A DNA stretch of 52,147 nucleotides, taken from the NCBI GenBank assembly GCA_016936555.1, contig JAFGXR010000068.1, positions 1-52,147 on the forward strand, written 5' to 3'. Each line of letters opens with the position of its first letter. Positions within the stretch are counted from its first letter, which is position 1. The notes beneath the pieces were generated by a model, which was given only the letters and a program-made list of their open reading frames with translations, was not told the origin of the DNA and searched no databases. The position numbers and the translations under genes were made by a program. Positions 25,981 to 34,351 of this stretch are shown here, one piece after another. The stretch comes from Spirochaetales bacterium (GTDB lineage Bacteria; Spirochaetota; Spirochaetia; DSM-2461).

Positions 25981-27456
25981 CTATTTATCTTTTTCAGGGG
26001 CTTTATACCCGTACAGCTTTTCCGCACATTCAGGACAGATGCCATGGCTGAATGAAACATCGGAATGTTCGATCAGATATTCCTCCAGCTGGTTCCAGTA
26101 ACCGGAGTCATCGCGGATTTTTTTACAGCTGGCGCATATGGGAACAAGGCCGCTGAGAGTTTTAATGCGTTTCAGCGCATCCTGCAGTTCCTGTATCAGT
26201 TTTTCCCTGTTCTGCTCCATCTTCTTCCGTTCGGTGATATCCTTAATCAGACAGATATATCCTATTTTCTCCCCTTTCCTGTCGAGAAGGACCGTAAGGG
26301 AGACGATTCCCTCAAAGGGAGAATCGGTTTTTCTCAGCAGGACAGCATCTAACTGGCGGATATCTTCTCCGGCTTGTATGGAAAAGAACAGTTCCCCGGA
26401 GATCCTGTCCCGGTCATAATCTTTAAAAAGCCGGTCGAGAGAAGACCCGGATATCTCATCTGTCTTATACCCGAAGAGAGAGGAAGCTCCGGGATTCCAG
26501 CTCGTAATATACCCCTCCAGATCTGTTGAAATAATGCCGTCACCGACCTGATTCAAAAGCTGAACCTGATAGTCCAGTTCAGCTGTCCTTTTTTTAACAA
26601 GCTTGTCCGTTGTTACATATTTCCAGAAAATCAGGGAAAATGAAGAGAGAACAAGAAGTGATGTCATAAACACAACAACTCTTTTAACATCCCAGAAAGA
26701 GTTCTCGTTTCCATACCATCTGGAATATATAGTCCTGTATCCCTCAGATCCTACAAACTCTTCAATCACAGGGTTGAAAAGTTGAATGATTTCCTCGTTT
26801 CCCTTTTTTACTCCGATAGCCCTTTTGATCTCCAGCAACGGTCTATCGGAAAAGGTTATCCTTTTTTCCAGACCGATTTCCCTGGCCATAGAGTAGATAA
26901 CCGGTCCCGGATAGATCATGGCATCGGCCTGGCCCGATAAAAGGTGAAAGAAAGCATCTTCGGGATTTTCATAGACCTGGACAATCGCTCCGGGAGCATT
27001 GGCCACCAGAACCTCTCCCACATTCAAACGGACAACAGCTGTCCGCTTACCGGAAAGTTCTTCGAGCGATTGAATGGATTCATCCGACCTTCTGGTGATT
27101 ATGACAATGGGGAACGTTTCTGTAGGAAGCGAATAGGAATAGTCGTTCAGCCGCCTGTCCGTTATTCCCATATTGGGTATTAAATCAATTTCACCAATAT
27201 AAAGAGCATCATGTAAATCGACCCAGGAATCAAAGAGCCTGTATTCCATTCCGACTCCTGATAGGCGTGCCAGTTTATCCATGACATCAATGGCAAACCC
27301 CTGGAGCTGTCCCTCTTCATCAAGACTGTACTGCGGGGGAAAATCCTTTAAAACGCCGGCGATAAGGGTTTTATCCTGAACCTGAGCTGAGATTCTGATT
27401 ACTATCAGAGTCAGAAAAAAGATAGAGGCAAATCTCTTTAATTCAGGAAGTCCCAT
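25981..27456 (-). CDS. Membrane sensor: amino-acid-type binding domain, PAS domain and CxxC tail
   Basis: A 491-residue protein with a signal peptide, then a family 3 solute-binding domain (about residues 30-250: GVLKDFPPQYSLDEEGQLQG, DLIPNMGITDRR, GSEGYRTIYSRWYG). A single helix (VVVFMTSLLVLSSFSLIFW) is followed by a PAS domain with PAC end (LLNQVGDGIISTDLEGYITS ... GYICLIKDITERK). A short coiled coil leads to a cysteine-rich end: CASCKKIRDDSGYW and GICPECAEKLYG. That tail recurs on PAS proteins of many bacteria and may bind a metal. No kinase, cyclase or phosphodiesterase output is present. Periplasmic ligand binding is probably relayed to an unknown partner. No Shine-Dalgarno is seen; TATAAT lies six bases before the ATG. 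Confidence 0.85.
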   Translation of the reverse strand: MGLPELKRFASIFFLTLIVIRISAQVQDKTLIAGVLKDFPPQYSLDEEGQLQGFAIDVMDKLARLSGVGMEYRLFDSWVDLHDALYIGEIDLIPNMGITDRRLNDYSYSLPTETFPIVIITRRSDESIQSLEELSGKRTAVVRLNVGEVLVANAPGAIVQVYENPEDAFFHLLSGQADAMIYPGPVIYSMAREIGLEKRITFSDRPLLEIKRAIGVKKGNEEIIQLFNPVIEEFVGSEGYRTIYSRWYGNENSFWDVKRVVVFMTSLLVLSSFSLIFWKYVTTDKLVKKRTAELDYQVQLLNQVGDGIISTDLEGYITSWNPGASSLFGYKTDEISGSSLDRLFKDYDRDRISGELFFSIQAGEDIRQLDAVLLRKTDSPFEGIVSLTVLLDRKGEKIGYICLIKDITERKKMEQNREKLIQELQDALKRIKTLSGLVPICASCKKIRDDSGYWNQLEEYLIEHSDVSFSHGICPECAEKLYGYKAPEKDK

Positions 27457-27462
27457 AAATTC

Positions 27463-27493
27463 ATTATAAGAGATTTGCCGGCCGGTTATCCAA
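27463..27493 (-). promoter_or_regulatory. Candidate leaderless promoter of the PAS sensor gene
   Basis: On the minus strand a perfect TATAAT (27468-27463) ends six bases before the ATG at 27456. The -35 is poor: TTGGAT at a 19-base spacing. No ribosome binding site separates it from the start codon. Confidence 0.45.
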
Positions 27494-27504
27494 TTAAATA
27501 TATT

Positions 27505-28242
27505 TTACCAGCCTCCGGAAGCGCCGCCTCCGCCGAAACCGCCGCCGCCACCGGAAAAGCCTCCGCCGAAACCACCGCTGCGCCGTCCTCCGCTGAGAAC
27601 CGATCCCCAGAAAAGTGCCTGGAACAAGCCGCCGCGACGACGCCGGCCCCTTGTCAGAGCGGAAAGGAAGAAAATGATAAGAAAAATAACGACATTGATA
27701 AATCCGCCGGAGGAAGAACTCCTGGTACGGCTTTGTGATTCAGCTATATCCTTGTCGCTTATGTCCAATGTTCCGCCGATAACTGAGCTGACGGCTTCAA
27801 CTCCCTTGGAGATTCCCTTTCCGAAGTTTCCTTTCTGAAAATCCGGAATTATGATATTCCGGATTATATATCCACTTTTAGCATCGGTCATGGTTCCTTC
27901 AAGACCGTATCCGACTTCGATCCGGACTTTCTTCTCCTCCATTGCCAGAAGAATAAGAATACCGTTATCTCTGTCTTTCCGCCCCAGTTTCCACTGGTCG
28001 GCTGTTTTTATGGAAAAGCTTTCAAGGTCATAACCCTGGAGATTTTTAACTGTCAGAACCGCTATCTGAGCCGATGTCGATTTCTCCAGCGACGAGAGCA
28101 TACTGGTGATGTCCCGTTCCTCGGAACTGGAAATTACACCGGCATAATCATTGACATATCCTTTGAGTTCGGGAATTGTCTGTCCGCTGACCGGAAGAAG
28201 GGCCATTAAAGCCGCTGCCAGAAAAAGAAGTGTTTTCTTCAT
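27505..28242 (-). CDS. TPM-domain membrane protein with Gly-rich tail (YgcG type)
   Basis: A 245-residue protein: signal peptide, TPM domain (YVNDYAGVISSSEERDI ... GYGLEGTMTDAKSGYI, about 28-150), one transmembrane helix (FINVVIFLIIFFLSAL), an Arg-rich turn, and a tail composed almost only of Gly, Ser and Phe. The TPM domain faces the periplasm. Relatives are associated with LemA proteins and envelope stress, and some with photosystem repair in plants; a precise activity is not settled. It is third in a lemA-TPM-TPM operon and directly abuts the preceding gene. Confidence 0.88.
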   Translation of the reverse strand: MKKTLLFLAAALMALLPVSGQTIPELKGYVNDYAGVISSSEERDITSMLSSLEKSTSAQIAVLTVKNLQGYDLESFSIKTADQWKLGRKDRDNGILILLAMEEKKVRIEVGYGLEGTMTDAKSGYIIRNIIIPDFQKGNFGKGISKGVEAVSSVIGGTLDISDKDIAESQSRTRSSSSGGFINVVIFLIIFFLSALTRGRRRRGGLFQALFWGSVLSGGRRSGGFGGGFSGGGGGFGGGGASGGW

Positions 28243-28917
28243 TCAGTCCTCCAGTATATGGACCTGATTGGACAATTCATTTTCATCATCAGGTTTAATG
28301 GGAAAGTGTTCGATCAGTCTGTCACCGCAGTTTTCAACCGCTTTGACCAGACCTTCCACCATTTTTCCGTGTTTGATATCGATAATCAGTTCATCAACAA
28401 TATCGTTCCAGGTCTCTTTACCGACTTTATCGTTAATCCCTTTATCCGCCAGAAGCTCCACCCTCTTTTCACGGAGAGAGATAAAAATGACGATACCGGT
28501 GCGGTCTCTTGTATCGAAAAGACCGGCTTCGGAGAAAAAGAGCAGAGCCCGCCTCTTCACTTTCATGGAAATGGTTGAAGCCGGAACAATCAGTCTGTCA
28601 ACACCTTCAAGGTTGGCCAGAAGATAAAGCAGTCCCATAAAAAGAATGGTGCCGACTCCGATGACTACAGTGGGCCAGGTTTCTTTATAGGTCCAGAATG
28701 TTCTTTCGAGCCAGGACGCTATGGAGCTGTAGGAAAGGAGGCATACCGTATAGAAAATAAACCCTCCGAACATGGCAGCCAGCAGTTCATGAAAAGCATA
28801 GTCGGAACTTTCCCGGATTATCGCCGTAACGATCTCACCCGATGTCTTCGATTCGGCTCGCGATACAGCATCTGAAATGCGTTTGTTGTCCTCTTCAGAC
28901 AGAATCTGTTTTTTCAT
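28243..28917 (-). CDS. TPM-domain membrane protein, second paralogue
   Basis: A 224-residue protein without signal peptide. The TPM domain is split by two transmembrane helices (FGGFIFYTVCLLSYSS and TVVIGVGTILFMGLLYLL). Motifs are SRAESKTSGEIVTAI at the N-terminus and GLFDTRDRTGIVIFISLREK/VELLADKGI in the second part, as in the COG3762 group. It ends one base before the next TPM gene and starts four bases after lemA. The three genes should be co-transcribed and act together in the envelope. Confidence 0.85.
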   Translation of the reverse strand: MKKQILSEEDNKRISDAVSRAESKTSGEIVTAIIRESSDYAFHELLAAMFGGFIFYTVCLLSYSSIASWLERTFWTYKETWPTVVIGVGTILFMGLLYLLANLEGVDRLIVPASTISMKVKRRALLFFSEAGLFDTRDRTGIVIFISLREKRVELLADKGINDKVGKETWNDIVDELIIDIKHGKMVEGLVKAVENCGDRLIEHFPIKPDDENELSNQVHILED

Positions 28918-28921
28918 AAGC

Positions 28922-29524
28922 CTAAAACTTCACTGCCGGTGCCGAATCGGCACCTTCCGCGGCTTTAAAATAGGCTATTTCATCAAACCCGGACATATTG
29001 GCGATAATCATGCGGGGAAACTGTTTGATATATGTGTTATACCCTTGAGCATCTTCGTTAAAGCGCATCCGTTCAACCGCTATGCGGTTTTCCGTTCCTT
29101 CAAGCTGATCCTGCAGGGCGAGAAAGTTCTGGTTGGCTTTTAATTCGGGGTAATTTTCCGTAACGACCATCAGTCTCTGCAAAGCTCCGGACAGTTCGCC
29201 CTGTGCCTGCTGGAATCTCTGGAAGGCTTCGGGATCCTGAAGAACTTCATCGGAGATATTGACCATACCCCCCAGTTTGGCTCTGGCTTCGGTAACTGCG
29301 GTCAGTGTATCGCTCTCATGAGCGGCATACCCCTTAACGGTTTCAACCAGATTGGGAATAAGATCAAGCCGACGCTGATAGACGTTTTCGACCTGAGACC
29401 ATGATGCTTTGACCGATTCCTCCATCTGCACCATTTTATTGTAAGTGCCTTTGAAAGAGGAATAACCAGCTATGACAATGACAGCTATTATTATGACCGG
29501 GAACAGCCATTTGTTGGATTTCAT
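28922..29524 (-). CDS. lemA: LemA-family protein
   Basis: A 200-residue LemA protein: one N-terminal membrane helix (WLFPVIIIAVIVIAGYSSF) followed by a long helical domain with the family landmarks VKASWSQVENVYQRRLDLIPNL, VTEARAKL, NYPELKANQNFLALQDQLEG and RMIIANMSGF. The helical part should lie outside the cytoplasm. The start at 29524 follows AGGAG; a longer frame from 29545 is not needed. It heads the LemA-TPM-TPM operon. An intrinsic terminator sits only a few bases upstream of its ribosome binding site, which hints at attenuation. Confidence 0.93.
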   Translation of the reverse strand: MKSNKWLFPVIIIAVIVIAGYSSFKGTYNKMVQMEESVKASWSQVENVYQRRLDLIPNLVETVKGYAAHESDTLTAVTEARAKLGGMVNISDEVLQDPEAFQRFQQAQGELSGALQRLMVVTENYPELKANQNFLALQDQLEGTENRIAVERMRFNEDAQGYNTYIKQFPRMIIANMSGFDEIAYFKAAEGADSAPAVKF

Positions 29525-29542
29525 TCTGCAGTCTCCTGTAAA

Positions 29543-29574
29543 CAAAAAATACCGGGCGGATAACCGCTCCGGTA
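29543..29574 (-). terminator. Intrinsic terminator directly upstream of lemA
   Basis: On the minus strand TACCGGAGCGG and CCGCCCGGTA form a strong stem with a short loop, followed by six T residues. The T run ends about six bases before the lemA Shine-Dalgarno. It may end the transcript of the VIT remnant or act as a leader attenuator for lemA. Confidence 0.75.
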
Positions 29575-29632
29575 CTAATATAATACAATAAGATAGGAAT
29601 AAATATAAACTTTTGTTTATAGCGGCAAATCT

Positions 29633-29972
29633 TTAAAAGGGGATAAACAGGCCGATCACATAGGAAACCGTAAAGGCAAAAAAGCCCACAATGAGCATTT
29701 CCACACCGGATTTCAGCCAGTTGACTCCCGTCACGAATTTCTTCAGGGCTCCCGCCAGAAGCGCGAATATGCTGACGACACCATCATTCATGCCGAATGT
29801 CACCTGCCTGATCAGCTCTCCGCCTGGGAAAGTGTTTTTAACAGAGTGGCTATATTCACCCATCCCTCTTCCGCCGCTTTAAGGGCAAAGGATTCGTACA
29901 TCATGACCGCTTCCGTTTCCCCATTGATCAGAACTTTCAGAGCTTCCTTGCTTTTTTTGATAGAGCCTCCTG
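29633..29972 (-). pseudogene. Degraded ferritin-like/VIT1-family (Fe/Mn transporter) gene
   Basis: Two minus-strand frames carry pieces of one known fusion. The upstream frame (30009-29812) has a ferritin-like first half: EALKVLINGETEAVMMYESF and GWVNIATLLKTLSQAES, then stops. The other frame continues with RQVTFGMNDGVVSIFALLAG, the first helix of VIT1/CCC1 transporters. It jumps to a last helix (LKSGVEMLIVGFFAFTVSYV), skipping about three helices. A perfect AGGAGG (29971-29966) is followed after four bases by ATC where an ATG is expected. Lost start codon, frameshift and internal deletions together indicate a dead gene that once encoded an iron/manganese exporter or store. Confidence 0.75.
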
Positions 29973-30028
29973 TAGTTTCACAATACCAATTCAACCAGTC
30001 CGGCTGCAAGCCGAATTCGGAACTAAAA

Positions 30029-30058
30029 TTCGCAAATGCGAAGCCTATTGTTTATAAT
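30029..30058 (+). promoter_or_regulatory. Promoter of the first chemoreceptor gene
   Basis: TTCGCA (30029-30034), an 18-base spacer and TATAAT (30053-30058). The same combination precedes the second chemoreceptor. The -35 overlaps the palindrome TTCGCAAATGCGAA. Confidence 0.6.
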
Positions 30059-30089
30059 GGGATAAGAAAGAAAATCAAGGAGAGATCAA

Positions 30090-32150
30090 ATGAAACTGAC
30101 TGGAAAATTTCTTTTATTTCTAATCGGAATCCCCCTTTTAATCCTGCTTGTAACAAGTGCGATAACCTTTAATATCCAGAAAAATACGATACGGAATGAA
30201 ATTCTGTCGCAACAGCAATATCTGCTGAACGATGTGGCAAACGGTGTATACGGCGAACTTCAGCAGCTTAACCAGAAAGTAAAAAATATTGCCATACTGC
30301 CCATATCTGAAAAAATGCTCACGGCTGCCCCGTCAATTGATTACAATCAGGAGGATTTTATAAATCATCCTGCCTACAGTGAATATCTGGAAACGATAAA
30401 CCGGTTTATTGACAGCAATGTAAGTCTGGCTTATCTGGTGAGCGAGGAAAACGGAGCCCTGATTATCAACAGATGGATCGAATTGCCCGAAAGGTACGAC
30501 GGGCGGATAAAAGATTATTACAAAAATCCCGTACAGAAAAACGGTCTGGCCCTGTCGGAACCCTATATGAATGCCGAAGGAACAGACGATCCTACCGCCA
30601 TAACGCTCTCATACCCTGTAAAAAGCGGCGGAAGACTGATGGGCATCGCTGCCATTGATATAGGGCTGGCGGGGATCTCTGATTATATGAGGGAAAAAAT
30701 CGGAATTTATAATGCCAATATCAATATCTATACCACGGAGGGGAATTATATTTTTGCTCCGGAAATTAAAAATATGACGAGAATCATCAATCTCAAACAA
30801 ATAAAAGACACGCTGGGCCTCAATGATGTAGATGAGGTTCTGGAGAATATGCTGAGCGGGAAATCCCACAATTTTAAAGTCGTCCACAGCTCCGACGGCA
30901 GCGTCGACCTTGGTTTTACCGCACCTGTTAAGGATACAAACTGGATAGTCAGTGTTTTCTATCCCGAAAAAGAAATTTCTGCCAAGATTACAGCATCTGT
31001 TCTTCCCGTTACAATTCTGTCGGGGGTGATTCTCCTCATGACTCTTGCCGCAGTGGGCTTGATTCTGAACAAAACGGTTATTAAAAACATACTGACGACT
31101 TCGGGTTATCTGAAAACCATTTCATCGGGAGACCTGGTTATCGATATTGATCCGCAGATCCTGAAGAGAAAAGATGAAATAGGAACCCTGGGCCGGTCAC
31201 TTAACGACATGACGGAGAATCTTCAGGATATCGTGGGGAAAGTGACCGATGCGGCCAACTATATCTCCTCCGGGGCCAATCAGGTCAGCGATTCCAGCCA
31301 GATGCTTTCCAGCGGCGCTACGGAACAGGCGGCCAGCGCCGAAGAGGTCTCCAGCTCCATGGAACAGATGAGCGCCAATATAAGCCAGAATGCCGACAAC
31401 TCCAGCCAGACGGAAAAAATCGCCATCAAGGCGGCTAGGGATGCCCGGGAAAGCGGCGAGACGGTAAGTCAGGCTGTGGAAGCCATGGGACTCATCGCAA
31501 GCAAAATTACAATTATTGAAGAGATTTCCCGGAGCACCAATCTCCTGGCTCTCAACGCGGCCATCGAAGCGGCCAGAGCGGGGGAACACGGGAAAGGATT
31601 CGCCGTCGTCGCTTCGGAAGTGCGGAAACTGGCGGAACAGAGTCAGAAAGCGGCAGGTGAAATTACCGAACTGGCTTCGCGGACCGTGGAATTGTCCCAG
31701 GGGTCGGGGGAAAAACTCTCCAAACTCGTTCCCGATATCGAGAGGACCGCCGAGCTGGTCGAAGAGATCAGCGCCGCCAGCAACGAGCAGCAGTCCGGCG
31801 TCGATCAGATAACCGCTGCGATTCATCAGCTGGACAAGATAATCCAGAGCAACGCCTCTTCTTCGGAGGAACTGGCATCGACATCGGAGGAACTGGCCGC
31901 CCAGGCGGAACAGCTGAAAGCGACCATTCAGTACTTCAAAATATCGAAAAACCGCAAATTTGACAAAAAGCACCAACCGGCGCGGGATTGGAAAGCCAAT
32001 GAAACTCCGGCAAAAAAGGCTATATCTCCTGACATCAGGAAAGAACTACCCAAAGCGGCACGCACCGGAGAAACCGGTATCACAATAAGCTCGGGAACGA
32101 CTAAGAGCGAAACCGAGAAAATTTATGATGATGATTTTGAATCATTCTAG
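30090..32150 (+). CDS. Methyl-accepting chemotaxis protein with dCache-type sensor
   Basis: A 686-residue transmembrane receptor. The first helix is [19 protein letters not shown] periplasmic double-Cache-like domain follows ([33 protein letters not shown]), then helix two ([21 protein letters not shown]), a HAMP domain ([21 protein letters not shown]) and the cytoplasmic signalling rod. The hairpin tip is [20 protein letters not shown] followed by [20 protein letters not shown], with flanking Gln/Glu methylation heptads. The C-terminus ends in DFESF after a linker. This resembles the CheR-docking pentapeptide NWE(T/S)F with Phe in place of Trp. AAGGAGAG precedes the ATG. It is the first of three tandem receptors. 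Ligand unknown; Cache domains commonly bind amino acids or organic acids. Confidence 0.95.
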   Translation: MKLTGKFLLFLIGIPLLILLVTSAITFNIQKNTIRNEILSQQQYLLNDVANGVYGELQQLNQKVKNIAILPISEKMLTAAPSIDYNQEDFINHPAYSEYLETINRFIDSNVSLAYLVSEENGALIINRWIELPERYDGRIKDYYKNPVQKNGLALSEPYMNAEGTDDPTAITLSYPVKSGGRLMGIAAIDIGLAGISDYMREKIGIYNANINIYTTEGNYIFAPEIKNMTRIINLKQIKDTLGLNDVDEVLENMLSGKSHNFKVVHSSDGSVDLGFTAPVKDTNWIVSVFYPEKEISAKITASVLPVTILSGVILLMTLAAVGLILNKTVIKNILTTSGYLKTISSGDLVIDIDPQILKRKDEIGTLGRSLNDMTENLQDIVGKVTDAANYISSGANQVSDSSQMLSSGATEQAASAEEVSSSMEQMSANISQNADNSSQTEKIAIKAARDARESGETVSQAVEAMGLIASKITIIEEISRSTNLLALNAAIEAARAGEHGKGFAVVASEVRKLAEQSQKAAGEITELASRTVELSQGSGEKLSKLVPDIERTAELVEEISAASNEQQSGVDQITAAIHQLDKIIQSNASSSEELASTSEELAAQAEQLKATIQYFKISKNRKFDKKHQPARDWKANETPAKKAISPDIRKELPKAARTGETGITISSGTTKSETEKIYDDDFESF
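31251..31920 (+). repeat. Long direct repeat within chemoreceptor genes, copy 1 (copy 2 at 33453-34122)
   Basis: The signalling-domain DNA of the first receptor matches the second at a constant offset of 2202 bases with no gap. Long stretches are identical, including at synonymous positions, whereas the sensor halves are far more diverged. This indicates recent duplication or gene conversion. Confidence 0.8.
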
Positions 32151-32173
32151 CCCGGAAGAACACTGAATCTTAT

Positions 32174-32213
32174 GGACTGTTGCCGCGGAATAGGGCAGCA
32201 GTCCTTTTTTCTT
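32174..32213 (+). terminator. Terminator of the first chemoreceptor gene
   Basis: GGACTGTTGCC and GGGCAGCAGTCC form an 11-bp stem with one mismatch, followed by TTTTTT. The stem carries the GGACTGTTGC core seen in other intergenic hairpins here. Confidence 0.88.
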
Positions 32214-32234
32214 TATGGAATTACTGAACTATTT

Positions 32235-32264
32235 TTCGCACTTAACCTGACGAATCACTATAAT
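32235..32264 (+). promoter_or_regulatory. Promoter of the second and third chemoreceptor genes
   Basis: TTCGCA (32235-32240), 18-base spacer, TATAAT (32259-32264); the same boxes and spacing as before the first receptor. Confidence 0.6.
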
Positions 32265-32294
32265 TAAAAGAAGACAACAGAAAGGAGATGCCTT

Positions 32295-34340
32295 ATGAAA
32301 CTGACGGCGAAGTTTCTTTTGCTTCTGATCGGAATACCTTTTATTATTTTGTCAATCACCAGCGTTATGACTTTCCAGATACAGAAAGGGACAATTGAAA
32401 GAGAAATCCTCACACAGCAGGAATATCTTGTCAATGAAGTGGCTAACGGAGTTTATGCGGAACTTCAGAAACTGGGACAGAAAGCAAAAGACATTTCAAC
32501 CCTACCCATTATCAAAAGCATACTGAAAAATCCGCCTCCTCTCGGTTATGACGAAACCCTGTACAAGCAAATCCCCGGATATGATGAATACCTGCAGACC
32601 ATTAACGGATTTGTCGATGAAAATGTGGCTCTCGCCTATGTGATCAGTGAAAAAACAGGAGCGCTCATATTAAATACGTGGATTCAGGTACCGGCCGATT
32701 ACGACGGCCGTGATAATGACTATTACAGAGGACCTGTTGACATTAACGGCCTCTTTGTTACCGAACCGTATCTAAATCCCGAAGGGGTGGAGGGGACGGA
32801 TCCGACCGCGGTAACCATATCCTATCCCATTAGAATCAACGGCCAGCTGGCAGGAGTTTCGGCTATCGACATCGGTCTGGGAGGAATTGTCAGATATGTT
32901 GAAGCAAAAGGAAAGGAATACAACGCCGCCATCGGTGTCTTCACTATATCCGGATCGGTTATCTATGACAGAAACATTACCGATACAAGCAAAATCTACA
33001 ACTTTTCCGATCTGCTCGATATGATTGGAACAGTCAATAAAAAAGAAGTGGAAGCCGTGCTTTACGGCGGAAAAAGAGCAAGTGTTATCGTTGATGCGGC
33101 TGAGGATCTCTATGCGGTGGCCACCCCTATCCCCGGGACGGACTGGATGGTCAGTGTTTCTTTTCCGGCCGCCGATATAACGGGAAAGATCGTCTCCTCG
33201 GTTCTGCCCGTGACAATCATCTCGATGGTATTTCTTCTGGTGACCCTGGCGATAGTCGGCGCGATACTGAATATGACCGTCATAAAAAACATCCTGCTGA
33301 CGTCGGACTATCTGAAAACAATAGCTTCGGGAGATCTGAATATCTCGGTAGAACAGCGACTTCTGCTCAGAAAAGACGAAATAGGAACACTGGGAAAATC
33401 TCTTGCTGAAATGACGTCAAACCTCCGGGAGATAGTCGGTAAGGTTACGGAAGCGGCCAACTATATCGCCTCCGGGGCCAATCAGGTCAGCGATTCCAGC
33501 CAGATGCTCTCCAGCGGAGCTACGGAACAGGCGGCCAGCGCCGAAGAGGTCTCCAGCTCCATGGAACAGATGAGCGCCAATATAAGCCAGAACGCCGATA
33601 ACTCCAGCCAGACGGAAAAGATCGCCATCAAAGCGGCGCGCGATGCAAGGGAAAGCGGCGAGACGGTAAGCCAGGCTGTGGAAGCCATGGGACTCATCGC
33701 CAGCAAAATTACAATTATTGAAGAGATTTCCCGGAGCACCAATCTCCTGGCTCTCAACGCGGCCATCGAAGCAGCCAGAGCGGGGGAACACGGTAAAGGA
33801 TTCGCTGTCGTCGCTTCGGAAGTGCGGAAACTGGCGGAACAGAGCCAGAAAGCGGCAGGGGAAATTACCGAACTGGCTTCCCGGACCGTTGAGCTGTCTC
33901 AGGGATCGGGAGAAAAACTGGCGAAACTCGTTCCCGATATTGAGAGGACCGCCGAACTTGTTGAAGAAATCAGCGCGGCCAGCAATGAACAGCAATCGGG
34001 CGTCGATCAGATTACGGCAGCCATCCATCAGCTCGATAAAATAATCCAGAGCAATGCCTCCTCTTCTGAAGAGCTGGCATCGACTTCCGAAGAACTGGCG
34101 GCCCAGGCCGAACAGCTGAAAGAGACGATTCTCTATTTCAAGATCGGAAAGGAAACAACTGCGGCAACAGGTAGAAAAAGAAAACCGGAAGAAAAGAAAA
34201 CATATAAAGCTGAACTGCCTCCGCCTGTAAAACATCAGGAGTCTGGCATAACTCTCACCCCGGAAGAAAAGAAAACAAGCTACCGTTCCCAGAAAAGCGA
34301 AACGGAGAAAATTTATGATGATGACTTTGAGTCATTCTGA
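32295..34340 (+). CDS. Methyl-accepting chemotaxis protein, close paralogue of the upstream receptor
   Basis: A 681-residue receptor with the same plan as its neighbour: helix [18 protein letters not shown], dCache-like sensor ([31 protein letters not shown]), second helix, HAMP ([20 protein letters not shown]) and an almost identical signalling rod. The sensor half differs clearly, so ligand range may differ. It also ends [10 protein letters not shown], a candidate CheR tether. GAAAGGAG precedes the start. The third receptor follows after 11 bases and is probably co-transcribed. Confidence 0.95.
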   Translation: MKLTAKFLLLLIGIPFIILSITSVMTFQIQKGTIEREILTQQEYLVNEVANGVYAELQKLGQKAKDISTLPIIKSILKNPPPLGYDETLYKQIPGYDEYLQTINGFVDENVALAYVISEKTGALILNTWIQVPADYDGRDNDYYRGPVDINGLFVTEPYLNPEGVEGTDPTAVTISYPIRINGQLAGVSAIDIGLGGIVRYVEAKGKEYNAAIGVFTISGSVIYDRNITDTSKIYNFSDLLDMIGTVNKKEVEAVLYGGKRASVIVDAAEDLYAVATPIPGTDWMVSVSFPAADITGKIVSSVLPVTIISMVFLLVTLAIVGAILNMTVIKNILLTSDYLKTIASGDLNISVEQRLLLRKDEIGTLGKSLAEMTSNLREIVGKVTEAANYIASGANQVSDSSQMLSSGATEQAASAEEVSSSMEQMSANISQNADNSSQTEKIAIKAARDARESGETVSQAVEAMGLIASKITIIEEISRSTNLLALNAAIEAARAGEHGKGFAVVASEVRKLAEQSQKAAGEITELASRTVELSQGSGEKLAKLVPDIERTAELVEEISAASNEQQSGVDQITAAIHQLDKIIQSNASSSEELASTSEELAAQAEQLKETILYFKIGKETTAATGRKRKPEEKKTYKAELPPPVKHQESGITLTPEEKKTSYRSQKSETEKIYDDDFESF

Positions 34341-34351
34341 AAGGAAAGAAA

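Noticed and set aside
30024-30050. Sigma28-type promoter TAAA-N15-GCCTATTG before the first chemoreceptor
   Set aside because: Spacing is exact but the -10 part matches only five of eight bases, and the second receptor has no counterpart, while both share TTCGCA-N18-TATAAT.
31197-31976. Long antisense frames in the chemoreceptor signalling domains (also 33417-34235)
   Set aside because: They appear twice because the coding DNA is duplicated and have Arg/Phe/Gly-rich translations without family resemblance.
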